A stretch of 47,549 nt of DNA from an uncultured Ignavibacteria bacterium (GCA_937974175.1 CALJIG010000136.1:1-47549), one strand, 5' to 3'. Counted from the first letter of the stretch, positions 25,066 through 33,559 are shown. Notes: a model not told the origin generated them from the letters alone. A program made the numbers and translations.

Positions 25066-26072
25066 CAATTCAGCGGCAGTTCTATAATCTGCCCGGGTTT
25101 TATATCAAATTCGTTTTTAAGTTTGTTTAGTTTAACTATTAAATCAGTTTTAGATTCATCTTTCAAAAAAATCTTTGCTATGCCTCTTAAATTTTCACCT
25201 TCTTTAATTGTATACTTCATTGTTTCCATTGAAGAAGTTTTTAAATCAAGAAGTGATTGTTCAAGCACGATCAATTTCTGATTAAGCTTTGCATTATCAC
25301 CTTTTACTTCGTTCAATTGGTCTTTAACATTTCCAAGCTTTGAAAGTTCCTTTTCAGAAGAATTGAGCTTTAAAAACATCAGAACACTGAATAAAAAATT
25401 AATAACCAGCAAAGTAATAATTACCGTGTTTTTCATTGAGCTGTCTTTTGTATTTTCATTTTTTTTTACTTCGATGTTCTCTAATGGTTTAGGCATTTCG
25501 ATATTCAGTTCAGTGGTCTTAATAAGCTCCGGTCTGTCACCATAAATATAATAACCTTCAGATTTTTTTATACCTGTTTCATCTTTATAAAAAAATCCTC
25601 TGTCATTTATGATCGGGTCATAAACAAATGCCGTCATATAAGGCATATCAAAAAAATTATCCTGTATGAATACATCATAAGTAGAAAGAAAAACCGAATG
25701 TCCGGGATGTGAATGATACCAGCCGAGAATTTTCTGATTCGGAAAATCTTTCTCCAAATTAGAATTTATTTTCTCCCAAGTTTCATGGGTAAATGTCAGT
25801 CTTGATAAAGAAGCGTTTGTACTTTCAGCAATGATATTATTCTTTATTACTATAAAGAGCTTTTCATTTTTATCTTTATAAACGTTGCCGATTAATACTC
25901 CGCCGAGCTCATTGTTAGTATCGCTTCGCAGGTATTCTTCGATTCCGAACAGATTATTTCTCTCGATGAATATTTTTAATCCACTATCATTCGTTCCTAT
26001 CAATTCTGAATTTTTAGGATACTCCGATACGGGAAAATTTGTGTCTGCGTTATTTGAATTAAACTCAACCAT
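25065..26072 (-). CDS. Membrane-anchored JAB/MPN metalloprotease with LysM domain
   Basis: 335 residues. The N-terminal JAB domain (about 30-180) has the complete JAMM zinc site: Glu55 (ELGGVLIG), His120 and His122 (YHSHPGH), Ser130 and Asp133. A single transmembrane helix (about 215-236), a coiled coil (about 239-280) and a C-terminal LysM domain (about 286-333, YTIKEGENLRGIA ending IKPGQIIEL) follow. With no signal peptide, the likely topology puts the protease in the cytoplasm and LysM in the periplasm on peptidoglycan. JAB enzymes remove ubiquitin or ubiquitin-like proteins in other systems. Here it sits 47 bp upstream of an E2-like gene, so they probably act together. Confidence 0.9.
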   Translation of the reverse strand: MVEFNSNNADTNFPVSEYPKNSELIGTNDSGLKIFIERNNLFGIEEYLRSDTNNELGGVLIGNVYKDKNEKLFIVIKNNIIAESTNASLSRLTFTHETWEKINSNLEKDFPNQKILGWYHSHPGHSVFLSTYDVFIQDNFFDMPYMTAFVYDPIINDRGFFYKDETGIKKSEGYYIYGDRPELIKTTELNIEMPKPLENIEVKKNENTKDSSMKNTVIITLLVINFLFSVLMFLKLNSSEKELSKLGNVKDQLNEVKGDNAKLNQKLIVLEQSLLDLKTSSMETMKYTIKEGENLRGIAKIFLKDESKTDLIVKLNKLKNEFDIKPGQIIELPLN

Positions 26073-26126
26073 AATAAAAAATCAAATTAGAGAGATAAAA
26101 TATTTATATCAATTGAATAAACTCTG

Positions 26127-27182
26127 TTAATTTCTGATCAGTATTCTTCTCGGAGCTATTCCGGTTTGATAACCGGTTTCAATACGTGCAGCAGAATTAT
26201 ATTTGTACAGATAACCATTTCTTGTAAAATCTTTTGCATCGGCTAAATAATGTTTTCTGTTTTTTACATCAAAAGCATATCCATTTACAAACGTAAGAGG
26301 ATTTGCAACTGTTGAAGTAATTATCGTGGTAAAAGCCTTGGAGCTCAAATCAAGCTGAACAATTGAATTATTATTACTGATAAAATAAACATAATTGGAA
26401 TTGTAATCGACATTAATATCATTTACAGTAAATGACTTAACAAAAAAGGAATCAACTTTTTGAAATGTATTTGAGTTAATTTTATAAATCATCCCGCCAT
26501 TCCCTGATGTTCCCACTAAGAGAAAACCATCTTTGGAAATTGCAAGTGAAGAAGGAGCTATGTTAACTTTAATCTTATCAGTCTGTAAATCAGTAACTGC
26601 ATCGATAACAGATACCGAAGAATCTGCTGTGCCGCCTGTTATCTTCGTATTGGCAACAAACACTCTGTTATTAAGAGCAAGAATTTCCTGAGGATACAAT
26701 CCGACTTTTATTCTTTTAATTTCTGCAAGTGTATTTAAGTCCACAACACTGACTGAAGAATCAGGTCCGTTTGTACAGTAAGCTTTGCCGTTATTGCCGG
26801 CAATTGAATACGGATTAAGACCAATACTATTCGAAGCTAAAATTATTCCGTTAGTATCTATCTTATAAATTTTACCCGGGCCGTTTGCGCTACCGCGTTC
26901 TGTAACATATAGAGTGGTGCTATTGTAATTAATTATTCCGTCGGGATACAGACCTAAGTAAGTAGGAAAAGTAATGTTGTAGCTGAAATCATCGTTATAA
27001 AAACTTAAAAATGATAGAGCACTTTGATCAGCAAGTCCTCTGCCTTCAGATAAAACGTATACACCAAACTTATGAGTTTGGTTAGAGGGATTTGTTGGTG
27101 TTAAAATTTCATCTCTGTAACAGCCTTGTATAAATATGAGGGAAGCGGTAAGTAGAAGTAATAGGTTTAAAGTAAATTTCAT
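26127..27182 (-). CDS. Lipoprotein beta-propeller, BtuG-like B12-binding candidate
   Basis: 351 residues with a lipoprotein signal (lipobox FIQGC, Cys21), then YVTN/YncE-type beta-propeller repeats (GLYPDGI, NPYSI, DSSVSV, PSSLAISKDG, GIAPRRI). BtuG of Bacteroides is a surface lipoprotein propeller that captures B12 and works with BtuB. The fold, the surface-lipoprotein signal and the position in a riboswitch-led B12 run fit that role, which is inference. It is clearly paralogous to the T9SS-exported propeller at 28131. Confidence 0.82.
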   Translation of the reverse strand: MKFTLNLLLLLTASLIFIQGCYRDEILTPTNPSNQTHKFGVYVLSEGRGLADQSALSFLSFYNDDFSYNITFPTYLGLYPDGIINYNSTTLYVTERGSANGPGKIYKIDTNGIILASNSIGLNPYSIAGNNGKAYCTNGPDSSVSVVDLNTLAEIKRIKVGLYPQEILALNNRVFVANTKITGGTADSSVSVIDAVTDLQTDKIKVNIAPSSLAISKDGFLLVGTSGNGGMIYKINSNTFQKVDSFFVKSFTVNDINVDYNSNYVYFISNNNSIVQLDLSSKAFTTIITSTVANPLTFVNGYAFDVKNRKHYLADAKDFTRNGYLYKYNSAARIETGYQTGIAPRRILIRN

Positions 27183-27194
27183 GCAGGAAAATAA

Positions 27195-27395
27195 TCACTC
27201 TTTTTCTATAATGTAATTAAATTCGGTTTCCCCGGTTTCTAACATTTTTTCAAGATAAGGACGGCAAAGTTTACAGTTTTTTGAAACATCAATAACAGAT
27301 TGGGCTTCTTCGAGCTTAGTAAAGCCGTTCTCATCCATAATTTTTTTTACATCAGCAAATTTTACATTGAAGCATACACATCTGTTTATCAGCAT
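27195..27395 (-). CDS. BFD-like [2Fe-2S]-binding protein
   Basis: 66 residues with the four cysteines of bacterioferritin-associated-ferredoxin-like domains: Cys6-x-Cys8 (RCVCFNV) and Cys41-x-x-Cys44 (NCKLCRPYLEKML). The domain usually binds one [2Fe-2S] cluster. It lies between cobO (8 bp) and the lipoprotein gene (12 bp), so an electron-donor role for cobalamin reduction is a reasonable guess. Confidence 0.85.
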   Translation of the reverse strand: MLINRCVCFNVKFADVKKIMDENGFTKLEEAQSVIDVSKNCKLCRPYLEKMLETGETEFNYIIEKE

Positions 27396-27403
27396 AAAAG
27401 ATA

Positions 27404-28057
27404 TTAAAATTCTATTCCAAGTCTTGCAGGAATTCCTTCATCAAAGTAATGCTTTACTTTTTTTAACTCCGTTACAAGGTCGGCTTTTGCTTCTAATCCA
27501 TCCCAGAGTTTATGTCCGGTCATTACCATTTCAAATCTTCTTTTCTTATTGTAAAGTTCTATTAAGCTCTCAACGTCTTCTTTATTTAATAAATGGTAAA
27601 CAACTGCAGCTATCGCCTCATCCAGGATTAATAAGTCTATATCTCCATTTTCAATTAAGTCTTTAGCAATTTGCAAACCTCTCTTTGCTTCATCAAAATC
27701 TTCATCAGTATTTTTGAATCTGAATGTCCCGTCTGCATTCATTCTTTCTGCACCTGTAGGATATAAATCTATCGGAAAGCCAATCTCTTTCAGTTTCCTC
27801 AGAATTATTCTTTCAGCATAATGTTCATTTTGTCCGTCATAGCCTTTATCGAATTGCACAATTGCCACCCGCTTTCCTGCTCCGAGCGCACGCATTGCCA
27901 GACCCATTACAGCAGTGGTTTTTCCTTTTCCATACCCGTAATAAATATGAAACATATGCTTATCCTCTTCGGATAAGTTTTTATATCCTTCGATAGTCTC
28001 TTTTATTTTTTCCTTGTACTTCGAGCCGCCTGCTGATTTTGCTTCTTCTTTATTCAT
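27404..28057 (-). CDS. cobO: Cob(I)yrinic acid a,c-diamide / corrinoid adenosyltransferase
   Basis: Adds the 5'-deoxyadenosyl group from ATP to reduced cobalamin or its precursors to form adenosylcobalamin. CobA/CobO/BtuR family signs are the P-loop GYGKGKTTAVMG (41-52), RVAIVQFDKGYDGQNE, and LLILDEAIAAVVY (Walker B), with VMTGH later. 217 residues. The upstream and downstream genes are B12-related, consistent with salvage of imported corrinoids. Confidence 0.94.
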   Translation of the reverse strand: MNKEEAKSAGGSKYKEKIKETIEGYKNLSEEDKHMFHIYYGYGKGKTTAVMGLAMRALGAGKRVAIVQFDKGYDGQNEHYAERIILRKLKEIGFPIDLYPTGAERMNADGTFRFKNTDEDFDEAKRGLQIAKDLIENGDIDLLILDEAIAAVVYHLLNKEDVESLIELYNKKRRFEMVMTGHKLWDGLEAKADLVTELKKVKHYFDEGIPARLGIEF

Positions 28058-28130
28058 AGTTCAATTTACTAAATTATAACCAATGAATTTATCCAATAGT
28101 TTAGCTTTCTCTTCCGTTATTTTATTAATG

Positions 28131-29435
28131 TTATTTTATTAAAGTCATTTTCTTTATTGAAGAAAATGAAGTTGTATTCAGCTTATAAAAGTAAACTCCC
28201 GATGAAAGGCCTGATGCATTAAAGTTAACTTCGTAGCTTCCTGCATTTTTATTTTCATTGATCAGATTTTCCATCTCTTTACCGCTTATATCAAAAACCT
28301 TTAAACTTACAAAATCATTTTTAGGAATTGAAAATCTGATAGTAGTCGACGGATTAAACGGATTAGGATAATTCTGTTTTAGCTCATATCCTTTCACAAT
28401 TTCTGAAATATATTTTACATCTACTGTAGACGTTACATCAAAAATAACTCTGCGCGGCGCTACACCTGCAGCAAATGTCTGCTGCAAATTTCCCGCCGGA
28501 CCGTAAATATATAAGCTGCCTGATACAATAAAATTTTTAGCGTCCAGTACAAAATGTTTGTTGTTTGTATAATCATAATTATACCCATAAAAAAATGATG
28601 AGGCAGGTGAAGGATTAGTTATAAATGTACTTACCTGACGTGTTACTAAGTTCAGGCAGGAAATATTGTTTGCGTAATCAATGAAGTATACGTTGTCAGA
28701 ATTTTTATCAACTGCTATATCTTTATCAAAGCCTCCTGCTATGGAATATGTATCGATAATTTGCAGCGTTGAAGGATCAATCTTGTAAATCTTTCCGTCA
28801 AAACCTATGCAGCCGACTAATATTTTTCCGTCCTTAGATACTGCTAAGGAAGTTGGCTCCGTTGCAAAATATATCCGAGCTATGATTGAATCAGTTAATG
28901 CATTTATTACTGATACGCTTGAATCCTGCTCCCCGCCAAAAGCACTGGTATTACAAACAAAAACTTTATTTTGGTATCCTAAAATCTCTTGCGGATAAAC
29001 TCCAACTGCTATTTCTTTAATAGTGCTTAAAGTTGAAATATTAAGAACAGTTACTTTACTAGCGGGTCCGTTAGTAGCGTATACTTTATTATTTGCTATT
29101 GAAATCGAATATGGATTAGTACCGAATGACTGTGAATTTAAAATAGTACCCGTACTGTCCATTCTGTAAATTTTTCCCTGTCCTCCAAATCCGCCTTGCT
29201 CGCATACAAATAAGTTTGAATTATACTTTGCTAATCCGTCCGGATACAAACCCAGATTTCCGGGACTGGTTATACTTGCAGAAAAACTATTTCCGCTATA
29301 AGTATACGCAGATAATTTTCCTGAGCCGGGAGCGCCGCCGCCTTCACTTAATATGTATGCTTTAGTATTTTGAGAATAACAATTTGATATTGCTAAAATG
29401 AAAAAAGAGATGATTAACAGAAGAATTTTTTTCAT
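28131..29435 (-). CDS. T9SS-exported beta-propeller, BtuG-like paralogue
   Basis: 434 residues with a signal peptide (about 1-21, CYSQ), a YncE-like propeller (about 25-335) and a C-terminal type IX secretion sorting domain (about 345-434: KQNYPNPFNPST, then DISGKEMEN and ASGLSSGVYFYKL). The propeller aligns along its length with the lipoprotein at 26127 (shared GLYPDG, NPYSI, PQEIL, DSSVSVI, GVAPRRV). It lies 5 bp after the TonB receptor gene. It is probably displayed on the cell surface or released, capturing cobalamin for the receptor (inference). Confidence 0.87.
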   Translation of the reverse strand: MKKILLLIISFFILAISNCYSQNTKAYILSEGGGAPGSGKLSAYTYSGNSFSASITSPGNLGLYPDGLAKYNSNLFVCEQGGFGGQGKIYRMDSTGTILNSQSFGTNPYSISIANNKVYATNGPASKVTVLNISTLSTIKEIAVGVYPQEILGYQNKVFVCNTSAFGGEQDSSVSVINALTDSIIARIYFATEPTSLAVSKDGKILVGCIGFDGKIYKIDPSTLQIIDTYSIAGGFDKDIAVDKNSDNVYFIDYANNISCLNLVTRQVSTFITNPSPASSFFYGYNYDYTNNKHFVLDAKNFIVSGSLYIYGPAGNLQQTFAAGVAPRRVIFDVTSTVDVKYISEIVKGYELKQNYPNPFNPSTTIRFSIPKNDFVSLKVFDISGKEMENLINENKNAGSYEVNFNASGLSSGVYFYKLNTTSFSSIKKMTLIK

Positions 29436-29440
29436 AATGA

Positions 29441-31354
29441 TTATAAGGTGTAATTAAGATTAATTTTGAAATTATAATTGCGTAAAGGAGCAGGATAACC
29501 TGCTATAATCTGATAATCGGAATTTGTAACGTTGTTTACTTCAAATTTAAAAGATGCTGTATACTTTGATATTTTATAATCAACAAAAATATTGCCGTCC
29601 AGAATATTTACAGGTCCCATCAGGTTAAGATTTTCAGTATCGGAATATCTTTTTCCGATATATGAATGAAAAAGATTTATACCCGCAAATCCAAAACTCA
29701 ATTCTAAATTTGATTGGATTTGTTCATCAGGTATATAAAGAATTTGTTTATTTATTGAAGGATCTCCTATGAAATCCTCATTTGTTTTTTTTGAGTTATT
29801 ATTTGTATAAGATATATCTGTCTTGATATAAATATTGTCAGAAAATGAATATGAGAACTTTGCCGATGCAATTACTATCTGCGATTTGCTTGTTCCAATA
29901 TTTTTAGGACTCCATATAAAATTTCTTCCGGGCAGCCATACAATTCTATCCTCGGCAGTTATATTCAGGTAAGAGAAGTTTAAGGTGTAGTTAATGAATG
30001 AACTTCCTGAAAAAATAAAACCTCCTTCATAATTTTGAGAGTATTCAGGTTTCAAATTTGGATTTCCTCCTGTCTTCCAGTATAATCCGTTGAATGTCGG
30101 CACTCCAAAATTTCTGCTGACGTTTCCCCGAAGATGAAAATCGATTTTGTTGAAGGGCTGAAAATTTAATCCCAATTGATATGTCAATGCACCCTTTTTT
30201 ATATCAGATATATAATCATAACGCAAGGAAGGATAAACAATAAGATTTTTTATACCAATCCTAGTCGAACTGAATAATGAATAATGTATTCTATCAACAT
30301 CTTCTTTTATATCATTGCTGTACAAAGTGCTGTACTTTATCTCACTTCCGAATGTGTATGAATTGTTGTTTCGGGTAATCTCAACACGGTTTGTATTGGC
30401 AAGCAAAATATTCTTATAATAACTTTTAAGGACCGGAAAAGTATTATAATTCTGAAGGTTGTTTTGAAAATTGAAATCTGAGTATACAGATACATTATTC
30501 TTAGAGTAATTAAGCTTAAGAATATTATTCCAGTTCTTATCAATCTGTTTTGTATCGGGCGGTTTATTTCCTGTTTCGACTCCTGCTATTTCCCTATCGG
30601 CATTTACAAACTGAGTATAATAATTTAAGTTAAAGCTATTTGAGAAATTATATTGTGAACTAAACGAATAATTAGAAATTTTATAAGCAGAATTTAGTTT
30701 GTTTCTTAACTCTTTATCAACTCCGTTATCAAAATAAAATTTATAATCGTTATCTGATTTCTCATCGGAAATTAAAAAATCATATTTGAACTTATTAAAA
30801 TTATTTGAAAGCCTCAAAGAGAATTTTCTTTTATTGTAAGAGCCAAATTCTGTACTTAATCCTGCACTCAATTTACTCTCGTTTAATAAGTCATCCGTAA
30901 TAATATTTACAACTCCTCCAATTGCTTCCGAGCCAAACATTGAGCTGTAGCCGTTATTCATCACTTCAATTCTTTTTACATTCTCAGTTGGAATAAGTGA
31001 TAAATCAATTTGACCGTTCTGAAGTGAATTTAATTTCGAACCGTTCAATAAAATAACTGTATGTTCTGCGCCCAGACCGTTTATTGAAATTGTCTGTAAA
31101 TCAGATTGGCTCCCGTAAGATTTCATATAAACTCCTGAAACACTTTTTAAGATATCTGAGAGGTTATTGCCGTTTCGGTTTGATATAGATTTTTTATTTA
31201 GAACTGAAATGTTTGACGGAGATGTGAAGACAGTACCTTCGCTGAAGAATGAATTAACTTCTATTTCATCAGTTAAGTATAAAGTTGAATCCTGCTTTTG
31301 AGCAAAAGCAAAATTGAAAAAGAAGAATGATATGACCAGTAAAAGTATTTTCAA
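29441..31354 (-). CDS. btuB: TonB-dependent cobalamin receptor (BtuB-like)
   Basis: 637 residues: signal peptide (about 1-18, AFAQ), plug domain (about 35-155, LSDILKSVSGVYM and SINGLGAEHTVILLNG, then GSEAIGGVVNIIT) and a barrel ending in aromatic-rich INLNYTL. The size and plug match BtuB-type receptors. Substrate assignment rests mainly on the cobalamin riboswitch immediately upstream and cobO downstream. The start is TTG at 31354, only 12 bp after the riboswitch terminator T-run, with no obvious ribosome binding site. Confidence 0.88.
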   Translation of the reverse strand: MKILLLVISFFFFNFAFAQKQDSTLYLTDEIEVNSFFSEGTVFTSPSNISVLNKKSISNRNGNNLSDILKSVSGVYMKSYGSQSDLQTISINGLGAEHTVILLNGSKLNSLQNGQIDLSLIPTENVKRIEVMNNGYSSMFGSEAIGGVVNIITDDLLNESKLSAGLSTEFGSYNKRKFSLRLSNNFNKFKYDFLISDEKSDNDYKFYFDNGVDKELRNKLNSAYKISNYSFSSQYNFSNSFNLNYYTQFVNADREIAGVETGNKPPDTKQIDKNWNNILKLNYSKNNVSVYSDFNFQNNLQNYNTFPVLKSYYKNILLANTNRVEITRNNNSYTFGSEIKYSTLYSNDIKEDVDRIHYSLFSSTRIGIKNLIVYPSLRYDYISDIKKGALTYQLGLNFQPFNKIDFHLRGNVSRNFGVPTFNGLYWKTGGNPNLKPEYSQNYEGGFIFSGSSFINYTLNFSYLNITAEDRIVWLPGRNFIWSPKNIGTSKSQIVIASAKFSYSFSDNIYIKTDISYTNNNSKKTNEDFIGDPSINKQILYIPDEQIQSNLELSFGFAGINLFHSYIGKRYSDTENLNLMGPVNILDGNIFVDYKISKYTASFKFEVNNVTNSDYQIIAGYPAPLRNYNFKINLNYTL

Positions 31355-31366
31355 TATGAGTATAAG

Positions 31367-31433
31367 AAAAAAATCCCGTTTCCTTTATTTATAAATCACG
31401 CAGGATAGAAAAACATAAATAAAGAAAACGGGA
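31367..31433 (-). terminator. Expression-platform terminator of the cobalamin riboswitch
   Basis: A 19-bp stem with one G-U pair (31374-31392 with 31415-31433, core TCCCGTTT/AAACGGGA), followed on the minus strand by seven T. It stands between the aptamer and the btuB start and would stop transcription when B12 is bound. Confidence 0.9.
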
Positions 31434-31486
31434 CTTCCGTAAACTCATTTTGCCTTTGTCATTTCCCACGATGACTTTGGTAATAC

Positions 31487-31643
31487 TTGCGGCAGGTCTC
31501 CTGACTTAGAAGCAATTTTCAAACCGCCTTCCCGATTGCTGATGCAATAGTGGCTTAGTAGTCTGATTTTCTTCTTTACAGTTGCGGGGACAGTTCCGGA
31601 TTCACACCGGATTCCCTATTATTCCTTAATTAGGAGCCGTAAA
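31487..31643 (-). promoter_or_regulatory. Cobalamin (B12) riboswitch aptamer
   Basis: The minus strand has the conserved B12 box AAGTCAGGAGACCTGCCGC (31507-31489) and the core stretch with GAATCCGGTGTGAATCCGG and CTGTCCCCGCAACTGTA. P1 pairing is between TTACGGC (5') and GCCGCAA (3'). Control of the eight-gene minus-strand run is expected to be repression by adenosylcobalamin or cobalamin. Confidence 0.96.
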
Positions 31644-31771
31644 TATTATATAAAGAACTATACAAATATAGAGATAAATTTTTTCAAATCCAATATTATG
31701 CATCATATTAGTTCATCGATAAATTTGTGAATTTTGTATATAGAAATAATTCATTCAACTAAAACTTACTA

Positions 31772-33157
31772 ATGAAAATTACTAAAAGATCATGGGCTGA
31801 ACCCTATAAGATCAAAATGATCGAACCGTTAATAATGACTTCCAGAAAAGATAGAGAAAAGGCTATCAAAGATGCCGGCTATAATACTTTTCTTCTGAAA
31901 TCTAAAGATGTATACATTGACCTATTAACAGACAGCGGAACAAACGCAATGAGTGATTATCAATGGGCAGGTATGATGCTTGGTGATGAAGCATACGCAG
32001 GAAGCAAAAACTATTACTACTTAGAAGATAATGTAAGAAAATACTATGGATTCAAATACCTTATACCTACTCACCAGGGCAGAGGCGCTGAGCATCTTGT
32101 ATCACAAATTTTGATAAAAAAAGGCGACTACATTCCCGGCAATATGTATTTCACAACTACCCGTCTTCATCAGGAATTAGCCGGAGGAACGTTCGTAGAT
32201 GTTATATGCGATGAAGCGCACAACCCGGATGATAAAAGCCCGTTCAAAGGAAACATAGACCTTAATAAATTAGAGAATTTAATAAAAGAAGTCGGACCTA
32301 AGAAAATTCCGTATGTATCAGTTGCCGGACCAGTAAATATGGCAGGCGGTCAGCCGATATCTATGAAGAATATTCGCGATGTAAAAGCATTATGCGACAG
32401 CTACGGAGTAAAGATATGGCTTGATGCAACAAGAGCTGTTGAGAATTGTTACTTCATTAAAATGCGTGAGAAAGGCTACGAGAAGAAAACTATTGCTGAA
32501 ATTCTGAAAGAGATGTGCTCACACTTCGAAGGAATATGGGTCAGTGCAAAGAAGGATTTATTAGTAAACATTGGAGGCTTTTTAGCTACGAGAAACAAAA
32601 AGGTCTTTGAAGAAGGGAGAAATCTTGTTGTTGTGTATGAAGGACTTCATACTTATGGCGGTTTAGCCGGAAGAGACCTGGAAGCAATGGCGCGCGGAAT
32701 AGAAGAAATGGTAAACTTTGATTATCTGCATTCACGAATCGGGCAGATAGAGTATTTCGGTAACTTATTGTTGAAAGCAAAAATACCTATTGTAACACCA
32801 ATCGGAGGACATGCTGTTTTTCTAAACGCAAGAAAATTCTTACCGCATGTACCGCAGGATCAGTTCCCTGCTCAAACGCTTTGTTCAGAAATTTATTTAG
32901 ATTCAGGTGTCAGAAGTATGGAAAGAGGTATTGTTTCTGCCGGACGTGATGCAAAAACAGGTGACCATAAATATCCGAAACTTGAATTAGTAAGATTGAC
33001 TTTCCCTCGCAGAGTATATACTCAGGCGCATTTAGATGTAACGTATGAATCCATTGCTGAAGTTTATAACAGAAGGAAAGCGATTAAAGGATTAAAAATG
33101 ATTTATGAACCGAAGTATTTAAGATTTTTTCAGGCGAGATTTATACCCAATAAATAG
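31772..33157 (+). CDS. tpl: Tyrosine phenol-lyase-type beta-eliminating lyase
   Basis: A PLP enzyme of 461 residues that cleaves tyrosine to phenol, pyruvate and ammonia, or tryptophan if it is a tryptophanase. Residues aligned by a constant offset of 4 to Citrobacter tyrosine phenol-lyase are kept: Tyr75, Thr128, Asp218, PLP-lysine Lys261 (SAKKDLLVN), Met383, Arg385 and Phe452. Arg385 and Thr128 are the positions that favour the phenol ring over indole. Tryptophanase proper has other residues there, so tyrosine phenol-lyase is the better call. ATG start; transcribed away from the B12 riboswitch. Confidence 0.85.
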   Translation: MKITKRSWAEPYKIKMIEPLIMTSRKDREKAIKDAGYNTFLLKSKDVYIDLLTDSGTNAMSDYQWAGMMLGDEAYAGSKNYYYLEDNVRKYYGFKYLIPTHQGRGAEHLVSQILIKKGDYIPGNMYFTTTRLHQELAGGTFVDVICDEAHNPDDKSPFKGNIDLNKLENLIKEVGPKKIPYVSVAGPVNMAGGQPISMKNIRDVKALCDSYGVKIWLDATRAVENCYFIKMREKGYEKKTIAEILKEMCSHFEGIWVSAKKDLLVNIGGFLATRNKKVFEEGRNLVVVYEGLHTYGGLAGRDLEAMARGIEEMVNFDYLHSRIGQIEYFGNLLLKAKIPIVTPIGGHAVFLNARKFLPHVPQDQFPAQTLCSEIYLDSGVRSMERGIVSAGRDAKTGDHKYPKLELVRLTFPRRVYTQAHLDVTYESIAEVYNRRKAIKGLKMIYEPKYLRFFQARFIPNK

Positions 33158-33181
33158 GGCATAATTTCCTATTGAACTACT

Positions 33182-33215
33182 TACTTCCCAATCTGAATTT
33201 ATAGATTGGGAAGTA
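33182..33215. terminator. Bidirectional terminator hairpin
   Basis: A 13-bp perfect stem TACTTCCCAATCT/AGATTGGGAAGTA with an 8-nt loop, between the convergent ends of tpl and the gene at 33224. T-rich flanks are short. Confidence 0.75.
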
Positions 33216-33223
33216 TTATAATC

Positions 33224-33559
33224 TCATCTGAAAACCAGTAATATAACTGCAATAGCACCAATAACTGCCAGAATAATAATGATTGTATATTCATCAAGAC
33301 CGGAAGTTTCAGATAACTCATGTGCAGTCAAAGTTTTTTGAGTCTTTGTTGTTGCATCATTTGATTTTACGAATCTGAAGCCGTCTACACCGTATTGGTC
33401 AATCAGTTTTGATTTTAACTCCTGCATCTTTACAGGAACTTCACTTTTTTTGATTTCAGTTTGATGAGTCTTATGAACTTCTGAACTGATTTCCTGAGCA
33501 TTAGCGGAAAACGGAATTACAATAAATGCAAATAACATTGCAATAATAATTTTACTCAT
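33224..33559 (-). CDS. Small exported protein with C-terminal membrane helix
   Basis: 111 residues: signal peptide (about 1-21, SANAQ), a charged periplasmic middle rich in Lys, Thr and His, and a hydrophobic C-terminal helix (about 89-110) ending in Phe-Arg. Unknown family. ATG start after a purine-rich GGAG. Nothing is recognised in the 273 bp upstream (33560-33832). Confidence 0.6.
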   Translation of the reverse strand: MSKIIIAMLFAFIVIPFSANAQEISSEVHKTHQTEIKKSEVPVKMQELKSKLIDQYGVDGFRFVKSNDATTKTQKTLTAHELSETSGLDEYTIIIILAVIGAIAVILLVFR

